A stretch of 12,528 nt of DNA. Source: Paracoccaceae bacterium (GTDB lineage Bacteria; Pseudomonadota; Alphaproteobacteria; Rhodobacterales; Rhodobacteraceae). The notes beneath the pieces were generated by a model. That model was given only the letters and a program-made list of their open reading frames with translations, had not been told where the DNA came from and ran no database searches. A program made the translations under genes and the position numbers. The stretch covers positions 1 to 12,528 of the forward strand of contig DLZA01000406.1 of the NCBI GenBank assembly GCA_003447515.1, written 5' to 3'. Positions 1 through 7,600 of the stretch are shown here, one piece after another; positions within the stretch are counted from its first letter, which is position 1; the number at the start of each line of letters is the position of its first letter.

Positions 1-12
1 TGTCTTTCTCAT
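1..12 (-). CDS. Start of an unidentified gene running off the left edge
   Basis: On the minus strand an ATG at 12-10 is preceded by GAGGAG with a six-base spacer, a good ribosome site and start pair. Only four codons (Met-Arg-Lys-Thr) lie inside the window, so no function can be given. It would be the next gene downstream of glpK, 154 bases after the glpK stop. A hairpin (8-39) encloses the ribosome site. The call rests only on the Shine-Dalgarno/ATG pair. Confidence 0.35.
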
Positions 13-39
13 CGTCCACTCCTCGGTGGTTACGATGAG
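8..39 (-). promoter_or_regulatory. Hairpin enclosing a ribosome binding site
   Basis: The arms CTCATCGT and ACGATGAG (8-15 and 32-39) pair perfectly. After a two-base bulge, CCAC and GTGG (16-19 and 26-29) pair as well, leaving a six-base loop. Read as minus-strand RNA, the Shine-Dalgarno core lies in the loop and the ATG at 12-10 lies in the 3' arm. The geometry could limit translation of the gene to the left. No U-tract follows on either strand, so this is not a normal terminator. The pairing is directly visible; the regulatory role is inferred. Confidence 0.4.
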
Positions 40-85
40 CCAAGAACACTCTCTTATCAAATCGGCCTATTTGGACCCATAGGTG

Positions 86-95
86 CTGACGTCAG
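86..95. promoter_or_regulatory. Palindrome CTGACGTCAG
   Basis: A perfect 10-base palindrome lies between the glpK stop and the putative gene at the left edge, about 75 bases upstream of that ATG. The position would suit an operator, but palindromes of this length also occur by chance. Confidence 0.2.
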
Positions 96-104
96 ACAAT
101 GTTA

Positions 105-130
105 AATAAGTCAGTATTGCTGACCTTATT
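105..130 (-). terminator. Weak hairpin downstream of glpK
   Basis: AATAAG-TCAG pairs with CTGA-C-CTTATT, giving a 10-bp stem with one bulged base and a five-base loop. It starts about 37 bases past the glpK stop on the minus strand. The 3' side (TTATTTAACATT) is A/T-rich but is not a clean U-tract and the stem is A/T-rich, so any termination would be weak. Confidence 0.3.
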
Positions 131-166
131 ACACTCACTTCGCCGATCTTTTTCAATATATAGCTG

Positions 167-1654
167 TCAGTATGTAAGTGTAGCTTTGACAGCCCGCTTC
201 CAAGCCGCATACTTCTTGCCTCTAATCTCAGACGGCATTGCTGGTATGAATTGTTTCCCCAACGCCCACAAACGAGAAAATTCTGCCTTTTCAGGATAAA
301 TTCCAGCTTTCATGCCCGCCAACCATGCAGCCCCTAGGGCCGTGGTTTCAAGCACCTCTGGACGATCAACAGGTGCATCAATGATGTCGGAAAGGAATTG
401 CATCGCCCAGCATGATGCACTCATACCTCCATCAACACGCAAGACACCTTGTTGTTGCTCTGCTGGCCAGTCGTCGAGCATGGCCTCCAAAAGATCGCGA
501 GTTTGATAACCGACACTTTCTAAGGCGGCTCGCGCCAGTTCGGCAGGACCAGAATTGCGCGACAATCCGAAAATTGCTCCACGACATTCGGGGCTCCAAT
601 AAGGTGCGCCCAATCCTGTAAAGGCAGGTACAAGAACGACTGGCTGATCGGCGTCGGAACTCTCTGCTAATGGTTGTGTCTCACCAGCATCGCGGATGAT
701 TTTGAGACCGTCTCTTAACCATTGGACCACTGCACCAGCCACAAATATTGATCCTTCAAGGGCGTAAGTAGGTTTTCCATCAAGCTGATATGCAATCGTC
801 GTCAATAGACGGTTCCGAGATACAACAGGTGTGTCCCCTGTGTTCAACAACGCAAAACAACCCGTGCCGTAGGTGGATTTCATCATACCCGGCTCGAAAC
901 AAGCTTGCCCTACTGTGGCGGCTTGTTGATCCCCAGCCACCCCGTATATCGGTATTTCCATCCCGAAAAGGTCAGCTCTCGTCTTCCCAAAATCATCTGC
1001 ACTGTCTTTTACCTCTGGCAACATGCAAAGCGGGATTTCAAACAGATCGGCGATGGTCTTGCTCCAACAACCCTTATGAATATCATAGAGCATTGTTCGT
1101 GCGGCATTTGTTGCATCGGTGGCGTGAACAAGGCCGCCAGTCAGTTTCCAGATTAGGAAACTGTCAACCGTCCCAAACAACAGCTCACCGCGAACAGCAC
1201 GGTCTCTAGCGCCCTCGACATGATCCAAAATCCATTTCAATTTTGTCGCTGAAAAATATGGATCGACCATGAGGCCGGTTCTTTTTGCAAACATTTCTGT
1301 ATGGCCAGCCTTGCGCAATTCTTCACAAAAGTCGGCAGTTCGACGATCCTGCCAAACGATTGCCTTATGGATTGGCACACCAGTTTTCTTATCCCAGACA
1401 ATCGTTGTCTCTCGTTGATTAGTGATGCCGATCGCAGTGATGTCAGAGGCATGCAAATTTGCACTCTCAATCACTCCTCTAGCTGTCGCGGCTACGGTTG
1501 ACCAAATCTGCGATGGGTCATGTTCAACCCAACCCGAAGCTGGGAAGAATTGTTGTATTTCTTCTTGTGCTTGAGCTTTAAGTTTCATGTCTTGATCAAA
1601 GATAATCGCTCGGCTTGACGTCGTTCCCTGATCAATTGCCAAAATATGAGTCAA
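167..1654 (-). CDS. glpK: Glycerol kinase
   Basis: FGGY-family kinase of 495 residues, the usual glycerol kinase length, that converts glycerol and ATP to glycerol-3-phosphate in the cytoplasm. The phosphate loop DQGTTSSRA is at residues 8-16. The glycerol-binding residues fall in NQRET (79-83), WQDRR (101-105) and DPYF (131-134). The catalytic-base motif GVAGDQQA has its Asp at 242. GTGCF (263-267) and DGGMSAS (408-414) belong to the ATP side. The start is TTG (1654-1652), overlapping the glpD stop as TTGA, with AAGGGG about eight bases upstream inside glpD, which implies coupled translation. The segment before GVAGDQQ reads [10 protein letters not shown] and lacks the glycine-rich Gly-Lys-Gly-Gly-Thr-Arg loop that binds fructose-1,6-bisphosphate in the E. 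coli enzyme, so that inhibition may be absent. Identity is close to certain. Confidence 0.96.
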   Translation of the reverse strand: MTHILAIDQGTTSSRAIIFDQDMKLKAQAQEEIQQFFPASGWVEHDPSQIWSTVAATARGVIESANLHASDITAIGITNQRETTIVWDKKTGVPIHKAIVWQDRRTADFCEELRKAGHTEMFAKRTGLMVDPYFSATKLKWILDHVEGARDRAVRGELLFGTVDSFLIWKLTGGLVHATDATNAARTMLYDIHKGCWSKTIADLFEIPLCMLPEVKDSADDFGKTRADLFGMEIPIYGVAGDQQAATVGQACFEPGMMKSTYGTGCFALLNTGDTPVVSRNRLLTTIAYQLDGKPTYALEGSIFVAGAVVQWLRDGLKIIRDAGETQPLAESSDADQPVVLVPAFTGLGAPYWSPECRGAIFGLSRNSGPAELARAALESVGYQTRDLLEAMLDDWPAEQQQGVLRVDGGMSASCWAMQFLSDIIDAPVDRPEVLETTALGAAWLAGMKAGIYPEKAEFSRLWALGKQFIPAMPSEIRGKKYAAWKRAVKATLTY

Positions 1655-3207
1655 TTGGATGCCCCTTTGAGCATGAATGCGTCCAATGCGATAACATCTT
1701 GTTTGTTCAATCGGAGACCTAACTTACTGCGCCTCCAGAGAACGTCTTCGGACGTTTGCGCGTATTCTCTATCCATAAGCCAGCTGACTTCACACGCGGT
1801 GAGCGTGTGGCCAAAGTCCTGCCCAAGGTCGGGCAATTCTTTGGCCGTCCCCAAAATATCATAGGTTTCTGTTCCATAGGCGCGAACAAGTCTTTCGGTC
1901 CAAGCTTTAGGCAAAAACTCATAGTGGTCAGCGATGTCGGCACACAGGTCTTCATAGCCATCAACAGGAAAATCTCCCCCAGGAAGAGACACGCCAGCTG
2001 TCCAAGATGGAGCAAGGTTTGGTATCACTTCGCGAAATTTCTCCATCGCGTGTTCGGCAAGCATGCGATACGTTGTAATTTTTCCACCAAAAATATTGAG
2101 AATTGGGGCTGCAGTATCGTCAAGTGAAAGCACATAGTCGCGTGTCGCCTGCGTGGCCGTACTCGCACCGTCATCATAGAGTGGGCGTACACCGGAGTAG
2201 GACCAAACAATATCATCTGTCGAAACGGTTTTTTTGAAATAGTTACTTGCGAATGTGCACAGATAGTCTTTTTCCTCATGCGAACAAACTGGTCGAATAT
2301 CTGGATCGGTATGATCCGCATCTGTTGTACCGATCAGAGTGAAGTCAGTTTGATAAGGTATTGCAAAGATGATGCGTCCGTCTTCGCCTTGCAGGAAGTA
2401 ACACTTTTCATGTTGGAAGAGCTTTGGAACAACAATATGGCTGCCTTTCACGAGGCGCACGCTCTCACTTGTATTTTGCTTCACCTTGGAGCGGATTATG
2501 TCTTCGACCCAAGGTCCGCCTGCATTTACCAACGATTTAGTCGTTATGGTTTGATTGATCGCCCCCTCCAACACGACTTCCCAAAAATCATCGTGGCGCT
2601 GCGCCGAAACGACCTTGGTTCGCGTGTAGATTGAAGCGCCTCGCTCCTGGGCGTCCCGGGCGTTGAGAACAACCAGCCGAGAGTCTTCTATCCAACAATC
2701 AGAATATTCGTAGGCCATTTGAAACTTGTCTTTGAGAGGTTCGCCTTCGACAGCTTTAGAAAGATCCAACTTTCCAGTCTTAGGAAGAAGATCCCCACGT
2801 CCTAAGTTGTCGTATAAGAACAAGCCAAGTCGGATGAGCCAGGCAGGCCGCCGGCCTTTCATCCACGGCATAATCATCGACAACATCTTTGATGTTGGAG
2901 TTGTTCCCTCGAAACGCGTGTCTTTGTGATACGGTAGAATAAAACGCATCGGCCACGAAATGTGGGGCATTGCACGAAGTAATCTTTCACGCTCGATGAG
3001 TGCTTCTTTTACAAGCCGAAACTCGAAAAACTCAAGATATCGTAATCCACCATGAAACAGTTTTGTTGATGCGGAGGACGTTGCCGAAGCAAGATCGTTC
3101 ATCTCTGCTAGGCCAACCTTCAGGCCTCTGCCCGCAGCATCTCGCGCAATTCCGCAGCCGTTGATGCCACCACCAATAATGAAAATGTCAAAGTCTGTTC
3201 GCGGCAT
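1651..3207 (-). CDS. glpD: Aerobic glycerol-3-phosphate dehydrogenase (FAD)
   Basis: This 518-residue flavoprotein oxidises glycerol-3-phosphate to dihydroxyacetone phosphate and passes electrons to quinone at the inner face of the membrane. The FAD-binding GxGxxG motif ([14 protein letters not shown]) lies at residues 10-23, followed by the family block [13 protein letters not shown] (47-59). A C-terminal helical domain carries [17 protein letters not shown]. The central insert around FEGTTPTSK matches my recollection of GlpD from Rhodobacterales. An upstream in-frame ATG exists at 3222, but GAGGG sits just ahead of the ATG at 3207 and homologues begin there, so 3207 is preferred. It is the first gene of the glpD-glpK pair. 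A GC-rich hairpin separates it from the SGNH gene upstream, so it may have its own promoter in 3208-3288. Confidence 0.95.
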   Translation of the reverse strand: MPRTDFDIFIIGGGINGCGIARDAAGRGLKVGLAEMNDLASATSSASTKLFHGGLRYLEFFEFRLVKEALIERERLLRAMPHISWPMRFILPYHKDTRFEGTTPTSKMLSMIMPWMKGRRPAWLIRLGLFLYDNLGRGDLLPKTGKLDLSKAVEGEPLKDKFQMAYEYSDCWIEDSRLVVLNARDAQERGASIYTRTKVVSAQRHDDFWEVVLEGAINQTITTKSLVNAGGPWVEDIIRSKVKQNTSESVRLVKGSHIVVPKLFQHEKCYFLQGEDGRIIFAIPYQTDFTLIGTTDADHTDPDIRPVCSHEEKDYLCTFASNYFKKTVSTDDIVWSYSGVRPLYDDGASTATQATRDYVLSLDDTAAPILNIFGGKITTYRMLAEHAMEKFREVIPNLAPSWTAGVSLPGGDFPVDGYEDLCADIADHYEFLPKAWTERLVRAYGTETYDILGTAKELPDLGQDFGHTLTACEVSWLMDREYAQTSEDVLWRRSKLGLRLNKQDVIALDAFMLKGASN

Positions 3208-3288
3208 AAAATGCCCTCGCATGTATGATTTTTGGCTGGGTTCGTGGACGCTAATTGACTATCTAAATTTGCATCGCAGGTTGTTCCA
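3208..3288 (-). promoter_or_regulatory. Possible promoter region ahead of glpD
   Basis: This is the only gap of useful size upstream of glpD after the GC-rich hairpin. It is A/T-richer than its surroundings. On the minus strand a TTGGAA lies 17 bases before TTAGAT, only a poor match to sigma-70 boxes. The SD sequence GAGGG precedes the ATG at 3207. I see no clear operator. The promoter call rests mainly on the layout. Confidence 0.2.
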
Positions 3289-3322
3289 AGGAGGGGCCGA
3301 GATCGCCTGTTCGGCCCCTCCT
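3289..3322 (-). terminator. GC-rich 12-bp hairpin between the SGNH gene and glpD
   Basis: AGGAGGGGCCGA (3289-3300) and TCGGCCCCTCCT (3311-3322) are perfect complements around a ten-base loop. The hairpin lies about 50 bases past the stop of the SGNH hydrolase gene. Read on the minus strand it is followed by TGGAACAACC, so there is no U-tract. It may be a weak terminator or an RNA-processing/stability element that sets glpDK apart from the transporter genes. The structure is certain; its function is inferred. Confidence 0.5.
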
Positions 3323-3372
3323 CGTGCGTTCCCGGTAGGAAGAAAAACCCGAAACGCAGCTTCGGCCCGAAC

Positions 3373-4032
3373 TCAGGAGAGGACTTCGCGGACCTTAACG
3401 GCGAGCGCCTTGCCAAGCGTTTCGTTGTTCTTTTCAGTGAAATGAATGCCATCGCAACCATCGGTACTGATCACGTCAGCCGCATTGAAAAAGTCGACTT
3501 TCATGAAGTCCGCCAAATCGCGGAATTGCTGTGCAAAATGTACGGTTTTCTCATGACCGCCGCCAAACATCCCTTGGAAAAATGGATGTGGCATGTCCGT
3601 GAGGGGAGGTGGCGCAACGACAAGCGTTTTGGGAGCCGGATACATAGTGCCAACGCCACCAGCACAGCCGCCAATCTGGCTCAATAGCTTACCTAGCCCG
3701 TTGGCGATTTCGAAAGGTGTGCGATGGAAGAATGACTTTGTGTCGTTCGTTCCGAGCATGACAATGACGAGGTCCAGTGGTAGGTGGCTTGCTAAAGCAG
3801 ATGGCAAATATTCGCTGCCATTCAAACGCGGATCGTTTGGATCATCAGCACTTGTAGTTCTTGCACTAAGGCCTTCTTCGATGATCCTGTAGTCGTTGCC
3901 AAGCTCGTTGGACATGACGCCGGTCCAACGCTTCTCATACGCGTATCGTTGTGTTGGTGCACCTTCGACCACAGGAATCCACCCCCAGGTTAGAGAGTCA
4001 CCGAAACACATAATTGATTTGCTGTCAGTCAA
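3373..4032 (-). CDS. SGNH/GDSL-family esterase, copy 1 (cytosolic)
   Basis: This 219-residue SGNH hydrolase resembles the bacterial arylesterase/acetylesterase-like group. It would hydrolyse an ester or acyl bond; the substrate is unknown. Block I GDSLTWG is at 11-17 with nucleophile Ser13. The conserved IEEGLSARTT is at 51-60, block III GTND at 94-97 with Asn96, and block V DGIHF at 194-198 with Asp194 and His197, so the catalytic set is complete. There is no signal peptide. The start is taken as TTG at 4032-4030 because GGAGGA lies seven bases upstream; a GTG at 4047 is in frame but has no ribosome site. It follows the second permease gene by 24 bases on the same strand, so it is likely co-transcribed with the importer. 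It is a clear paralogue of the gene at 9022-9672, though not a recent copy. Confidence 0.85.
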   Translation of the reverse strand: MTDSKSIMCFGDSLTWGWIPVVEGAPTQRYAYEKRWTGVMSNELGNDYRIIEEGLSARTTSADDPNDPRLNGSEYLPSALASHLPLDLVIVMLGTNDTKSFFHRTPFEIANGLGKLLSQIGGCAGGVGTMYPAPKTLVVAPPPLTDMPHPFFQGMFGGGHEKTVHFAQQFRDLADFMKVDFFNAADVISTDGCDGIHFTEKNNETLGKALAVKVREVLS

Positions 4033-4056
4033 AGGACATTCCTCCACATTTGGTTT

Positions 4057-5007
4057 TTAAGATTTAGCTGCGCGCATTCCATAGAGGATTGCAGCAAGCA
4101 AAATGATCAGCCCGCGAGCAATTAACTTACCAGGCTCAGGCACACCAAAGCTGGTCATGACGACGAACAAGAGTGCAAAGCATAAGACGCCAAAAAACGG
4201 GCCCCACACGCCACCTTCTCCTCGTCCAAAAACGACGCCACCCAAAATGGTCGCAGCGACTGCATCAATCGGCATTTCTAATCCGACACGAATACTACCA
4301 ACTGCAATGGACGAAGATTGTACCAAGGCCGCAATTGATGCGATGACGCTGGCCATGACGTGAGCAATGATAACGGTTCGTTCGACGGGAACCCCTGAGA
4401 AATGCGCCGCAGTTGGGTTTTCGCCAATTGATGCAACATATCGACCAAAGACAAAGCGCGATAGAAACACCGACATTAAAACAGTCAGAACGATCCAAAA
4501 CGCGACTGGTGAGGGAAAAATCCATATCTTGGTGTTGTAAATATCGTTGTAAAAGTCGGGCATCGCACCGGGAGGTTTTCCGCTTGCGAAAAATTGTACG
4601 ATCCCTGCCAGAATGGTGGTGACGGCCAATGTCGCTATGACCGCTGACACACGCCGACGCCCAATCAAATATCCGTTCACAAGACCCACAATCAAGCCGA
4701 GCAACAGGGCAAGTGGAATGTAGAACAGCACGTGAATGTCGCCCATGATACCTGATGACATCATGTAGTTGACGATCAAAAGCACCCCTGCCCCCGACAG
4801 ATCAATTGACCGCACACGCATCACCAAAAGCTGCCCGAGAACTAAGATACCGAGTGGGGCAACTTGGCGTACGAAAACGCCCATAACGTTTACGTTCATC
4901 AGTTGAGGCTTTGTTACCCAAAGCGTGACGAACAGTGCTGCAAAAACAAAGTAGGCAGGTGGAACACGCAGAAGGCTAGAAAACATAGGATTCAATGTGA
5001 GTTTCAT
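4057..5007 (-). CDS. Sugar ABC transporter permease, second subunit (CUT2/RbsC type)
   Basis: This 316-residue inner-membrane protein is almost entirely hydrophobic, with roughly eight to ten membrane segments. The family block FGRYVASIGENPTAAHFSG, just past the middle, is the cytoplasmic loop that contacts the ATPase in ribose/xylose-type permeases. It is followed by the conserved DAVAATILGGVVFGRGEGG segment. It would form the translocation pore together with the permease at 5010-5972. Its ATG lies two bases after that gene's stop, so the two are translationally coupled. No sugar specificity can be read from it. Confidence 0.92.
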   Translation of the reverse strand: MKLTLNPMFSSLLRVPPAYFVFAALFVTLWVTKPQLMNVNVMGVFVRQVAPLGILVLGQLLVMRVRSIDLSGAGVLLIVNYMMSSGIMGDIHVLFYIPLALLLGLIVGLVNGYLIGRRRVSAVIATLAVTTILAGIVQFFASGKPPGAMPDFYNDIYNTKIWIFPSPVAFWIVLTVLMSVFLSRFVFGRYVASIGENPTAAHFSGVPVERTVIIAHVMASVIASIAALVQSSSIAVGSIRVGLEMPIDAVAATILGGVVFGRGEGGVWGPFFGVLCFALLFVVMTSFGVPEPGKLIARGLIILLAAILYGMRAAKS

Positions 5008-5009
5008 GC

Positions 5010-5972
5010 TTACAGACCCATCTTCTTACGGGATTGTAAGGCAACGACGAGCAGCAAAATGCCGCCTTTGATCGAGCCTTGAAGGAACGCTGAAAGATTG
5101 GCCAAATTCATGCCGTTTGAGAGCAAAGCCATCAAAAGCGCGCCGATCAAGGTACCATGCAATCCGCCGATGCCACCGGACAACTGAGTGCCGCCAATAG
5201 CTACGGCTGTGACTGAATCAAGCGCGAAGATCGTGCCAACGTTCGGATCACCGGATGCGATACGTCCAGCTAGGAAGGCACCGGCTAGTGCAGCGAACAA
5301 CGCGCTACAGATGTAGGCCACGATGATGTTGCGGCGATCCGAAATGCCAAAGTTATGAGCCGCATCTTCTTGCCCTTCGGCAGCACCGCCACCAATCGCA
5401 AATAGGTGTAATCCGTAACGAGAGCCGTGGATGAGTTTCCAACCAATCAAGATGACAATCGGCGTCAAAAGGAAAACTGTTGAGACGCCAAAAATTGTAC
5501 CGTTTACCCACTGAACCAAGAACTCAGGAACAGAGCCGCCCGCTACTGGTCTTATCAATTTGGCAACGCCAAGCACGATGAATTGCATCGAAAGTGTCGC
5601 GATAATTGGGTGAACATTGAGCCGGACAACAGAAAATCCGTTAATAAATCCAACCATCACCGCCGCAACGACGACCAAGGGAATTGTCACGACTGCTGGC
5701 GCATCAATGGCTAGGAGTGCGGTTGTGAGGCTGATCATCGAGCCAACTGAAAGGTCCATCCCACCCAACAAGATCACAATCATCTGGCCAATAGCGACAA
5801 TGATCAAGGGCATGGCCTGCTTTAAGAGGTTCGAGAGGTTTTGACTGGTTGCGAAGTCTTCCGTTGAAACAGAAAGAGAAACGAAGCCAATCACGACAAT
5901 AATCAGTGGTAAAATCCACAATCCTTGTCGTGAGTTTTTTCCGGTTAGAATATTCTTTAAAGTTGCAGTCAT
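5010..5972 (-). CDS. Sugar ABC transporter permease, first subunit (CUT2/RbsC type)
   Basis: This 320-residue polytopic membrane protein belongs to the branched-chain/ribose permease superfamily. After a basic N-terminus it has the QAMPLIIVAIGQMIVILLGG segment and the DLSVGSM motif, as is usual for RbsC-like proteins. The late DSVTAVAIGGTQLSGGIGG block is also present. The cytoplasmic loop that usually reads like IGGNEEAARLSGI here reads AIGGGAAEGQEDAAHNFGI, several residues longer than normal. Its start is three bases after the ATPase stop. It is presumed to pair with the permease at 4057-5007 as a heterodimer. Confidence 0.92.
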   Translation of the reverse strand: MTATLKNILTGKNSRQGLWILPLIIVVIGFVSLSVSTEDFATSQNLSNLLKQAMPLIIVAIGQMIVILLGGMDLSVGSMISLTTALLAIDAPAVVTIPLVVVAAVMVGFINGFSVVRLNVHPIIATLSMQFIVLGVAKLIRPVAGGSVPEFLVQWVNGTIFGVSTVFLLTPIVILIGWKLIHGSRYGLHLFAIGGGAAEGQEDAAHNFGISDRRNIIVAYICSALFAALAGAFLAGRIASGDPNVGTIFALDSVTAVAIGGTQLSGGIGGLHGTLIGALLMALLSNGMNLANLSAFLQGSIKGGILLLVVALQSRKKMGL

Positions 5973-5975
5973 GGT

Positions 5976-7493
5976 TTAAACCGATCCCGTGGCGTCTGAG
6001 CCGGAGCTTAGAGCAGCGTCTAATATGTTGTGTTCAGTGGCATCAGCGGCTACCATTTCGCTAACAATGGTTTGGTCATGGATGACCAAAATGCGGTCAC
6101 ATAGTCCGATCAACTCAATAGTTTCACGCGACAAGACCAACACGCCGCCGCCGTTTTCCGTAAACTGGCGGAGCAGCTTGTAGATTTCAGCTTTCGCGCC
6201 AATATCGACACCACGTGTTGGTTCTTCGATAACCAGTAAATCAACATCGGAAGCGAAGTAACGACCGAGCAGAACCTTTTGTTGGTTCCCACCAGACAGT
6301 GATGCAACTGAGGCGTTTGCGCTGGACGTCTTGATTGCCATGCTCTTGATCGTATCAGCGATGACTTCACGATACTTTCGTGCTGGAGCAAGGCCGCCTT
6401 CGGTGGAATGTAGGCCGATGGTAATATTGTCAGCTATTGGAAGGTTTAAGAAAAGGCCCTCATCTTTTCGATCTTCAGGGACAAACCCGAGACCAAGTGC
6501 GCTCATTTGACGGATGCCATTATTGGCTGCAACCGGCAGAGAGATCTCGTGGTCTTTCACCCGAACTGTGCCACCAAAAGGTATGTGTTGACCAATGAGG
6601 GACCGGACAATTTCGCGCTGACCCTGCCCTTCTAATCCAGCAAGAGCGACGATCTCGCCTTTGTGGACTTTGAGAGATAGTGGTTGTGAAACCGACGTGA
6701 GCTTGAAGTGTTTGACCTCAAGCAGGCAAGCGCCTTGTGCGTCGCTCCGCTCAGGGAAGAGGTCTTCCAATTCTCGACCAACCATCATGGCGATCAATGA
6801 ATCAGGAGTCATGTCACTAAGGGATTTCGTTGCCACATGCTGGCCGTCCTTCATCACTGTAACGGTGTCACAGATATCAAATATCTCGTCCATACGGTGC
6901 GAGATGTAGACGATAGCTTTGCCTTCGTCTTTCATACGACGAATGTGTTTGTTGAGCATCCCAACATCTGCTGCGTTCAAAGCAGCGGTAGGTTCGTCCA
7001 AGATAAAGATGTTCGCATCAGCTTTTATCCCGTGGGCAATTTCGACAAATTGACGCTCTGCGATGGTCAACTCGGAAACAAGCGTTGAGGGATTCAATGT
7101 CAAACCAAGCTCGGCCAATGCAGCTTTCGTTTGGCTTTCCATAAGCTTGGTATCGATCATTCCGAAGCTCCGCTTTGGTTCGCGGCCCAAGAACATATTT
7201 TCGGCAATCGTTAGGTTCGGAAGGAGTGATAACTCCTGAAATACCGTTGAAATCCCAAAGTCGAGTGCAAGCTTCGGTGACGTTAAAGACACCACTTCCC
7301 CAGCCCGAGAAATCGAACCCACATCGGGTTGATGAACACCGGCAAGGATTTTCATCAAAGTAGATTTTCCGGCACCATTCTCGCCCATAAGTGCGTGAAC
7401 ACTTCCTGAATTAAGCTCTAAGGTCACGTCATCAACCGCTTGGTTATTCCCGAAGCTTTTAGATATATTTGTGAGTTTGATAAGACTGTTCAC
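5976..7493 (-). CDS. Sugar ABC transporter ATPase with two nucleotide domains (RbsA/XylG type)
   Basis: This 505-residue tandem ATPase energises the two permeases. Domain 1 has Walker A GENGAGKST (38-46), the signature variant ELTIAERQFVEIA (141-153) and Walker B FILDEPTAAL (163-172). Domain 2 has a degenerate P-loop around AGLEGQGQRE (285-294), a canonical LSGGNQQK (399-406) and Walker B VIEEPTRGVD (421-430). One active and one degenerate P-loop is normal for this family. The start is GTG at 7493-7491, with TGAGG six bases upstream. An in-frame ATG at 7559 falls inside the intergenic hairpin and would add 22 residues not expected in the family. It is the second gene of the transporter operon, behind the binding protein. 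Confidence 0.94.
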   Translation of the reverse strand: MNSLIKLTNISKSFGNNQAVDDVTLELNSGSVHALMGENGAGKSTLMKILAGVHQPDVGSISRAGEVVSLTSPKLALDFGISTVFQELSLLPNLTIAENMFLGREPKRSFGMIDTKLMESQTKAALAELGLTLNPSTLVSELTIAERQFVEIAHGIKADANIFILDEPTAALNAADVGMLNKHIRRMKDEGKAIVYISHRMDEIFDICDTVTVMKDGQHVATKSLSDMTPDSLIAMMVGRELEDLFPERSDAQGACLLEVKHFKLTSVSQPLSLKVHKGEIVALAGLEGQGQREIVRSLIGQHIPFGGTVRVKDHEISLPVAANNGIRQMSALGLGFVPEDRKDEGLFLNLPIADNITIGLHSTEGGLAPARKYREVIADTIKSMAIKTSSANASVASLSGGNQQKVLLGRYFASDVDLLVIEEPTRGVDIGAKAEIYKLLRQFTENGGGVLVLSRETIELIGLCDRILVIHDQTIVSEMVAADATEHNILDAALSSGSDATGSV

Positions 7494-7554
7494 GCGCTGC
7501 CTCAGTTGAATTTGTTGGAGCGCAACTTTGAAGTTCGCAGCCAAATAACTAAAG

Positions 7555-7584
7555 ACCACTGGGCAGGAAATACTGCCCAGTGGT
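7555..7584 (-). terminator. Attenuator-type hairpin between binding protein and ATPase genes
   Basis: ACCACTGGGCAG (7555-7566) and CTGCCCAGTGGT (7573-7584) form a perfect 12-bp stem with a six-base loop, starting 17 bases past the binding-protein stop. On the minus strand the sequence after the stem is CTTTAGTTATTT, only moderately U-rich, so partial termination or protection of the upstream message is likelier than full termination. Such hairpins are a known way to make more binding protein than ATPase or permease. On the plus strand it is followed by AGTTTTT, but no plus-strand gene is nearby. Confidence 0.6.
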
Positions 7585-7600
7585 AGTTTTTCGAAGTGCC

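Noticed and set aside
1756..2634. Plus-strand open frames of about 120 codons within glpD
   Set aside because: They are antisense to a fully conserved glpD frame and have no ribosome sites or recognisable motifs.
167..3207. glpK/glpD being erythritol genes (eryA/eryB), since erythritol loci also have a CUT2 importer
   Set aside because: The kinase carries typical GlpK motifs over its whole length and the dehydrogenase reads as ordinary alphaproteobacterial GlpD. No eryC/eryD-like genes are present. The possibility is not fully excluded for the transporter.
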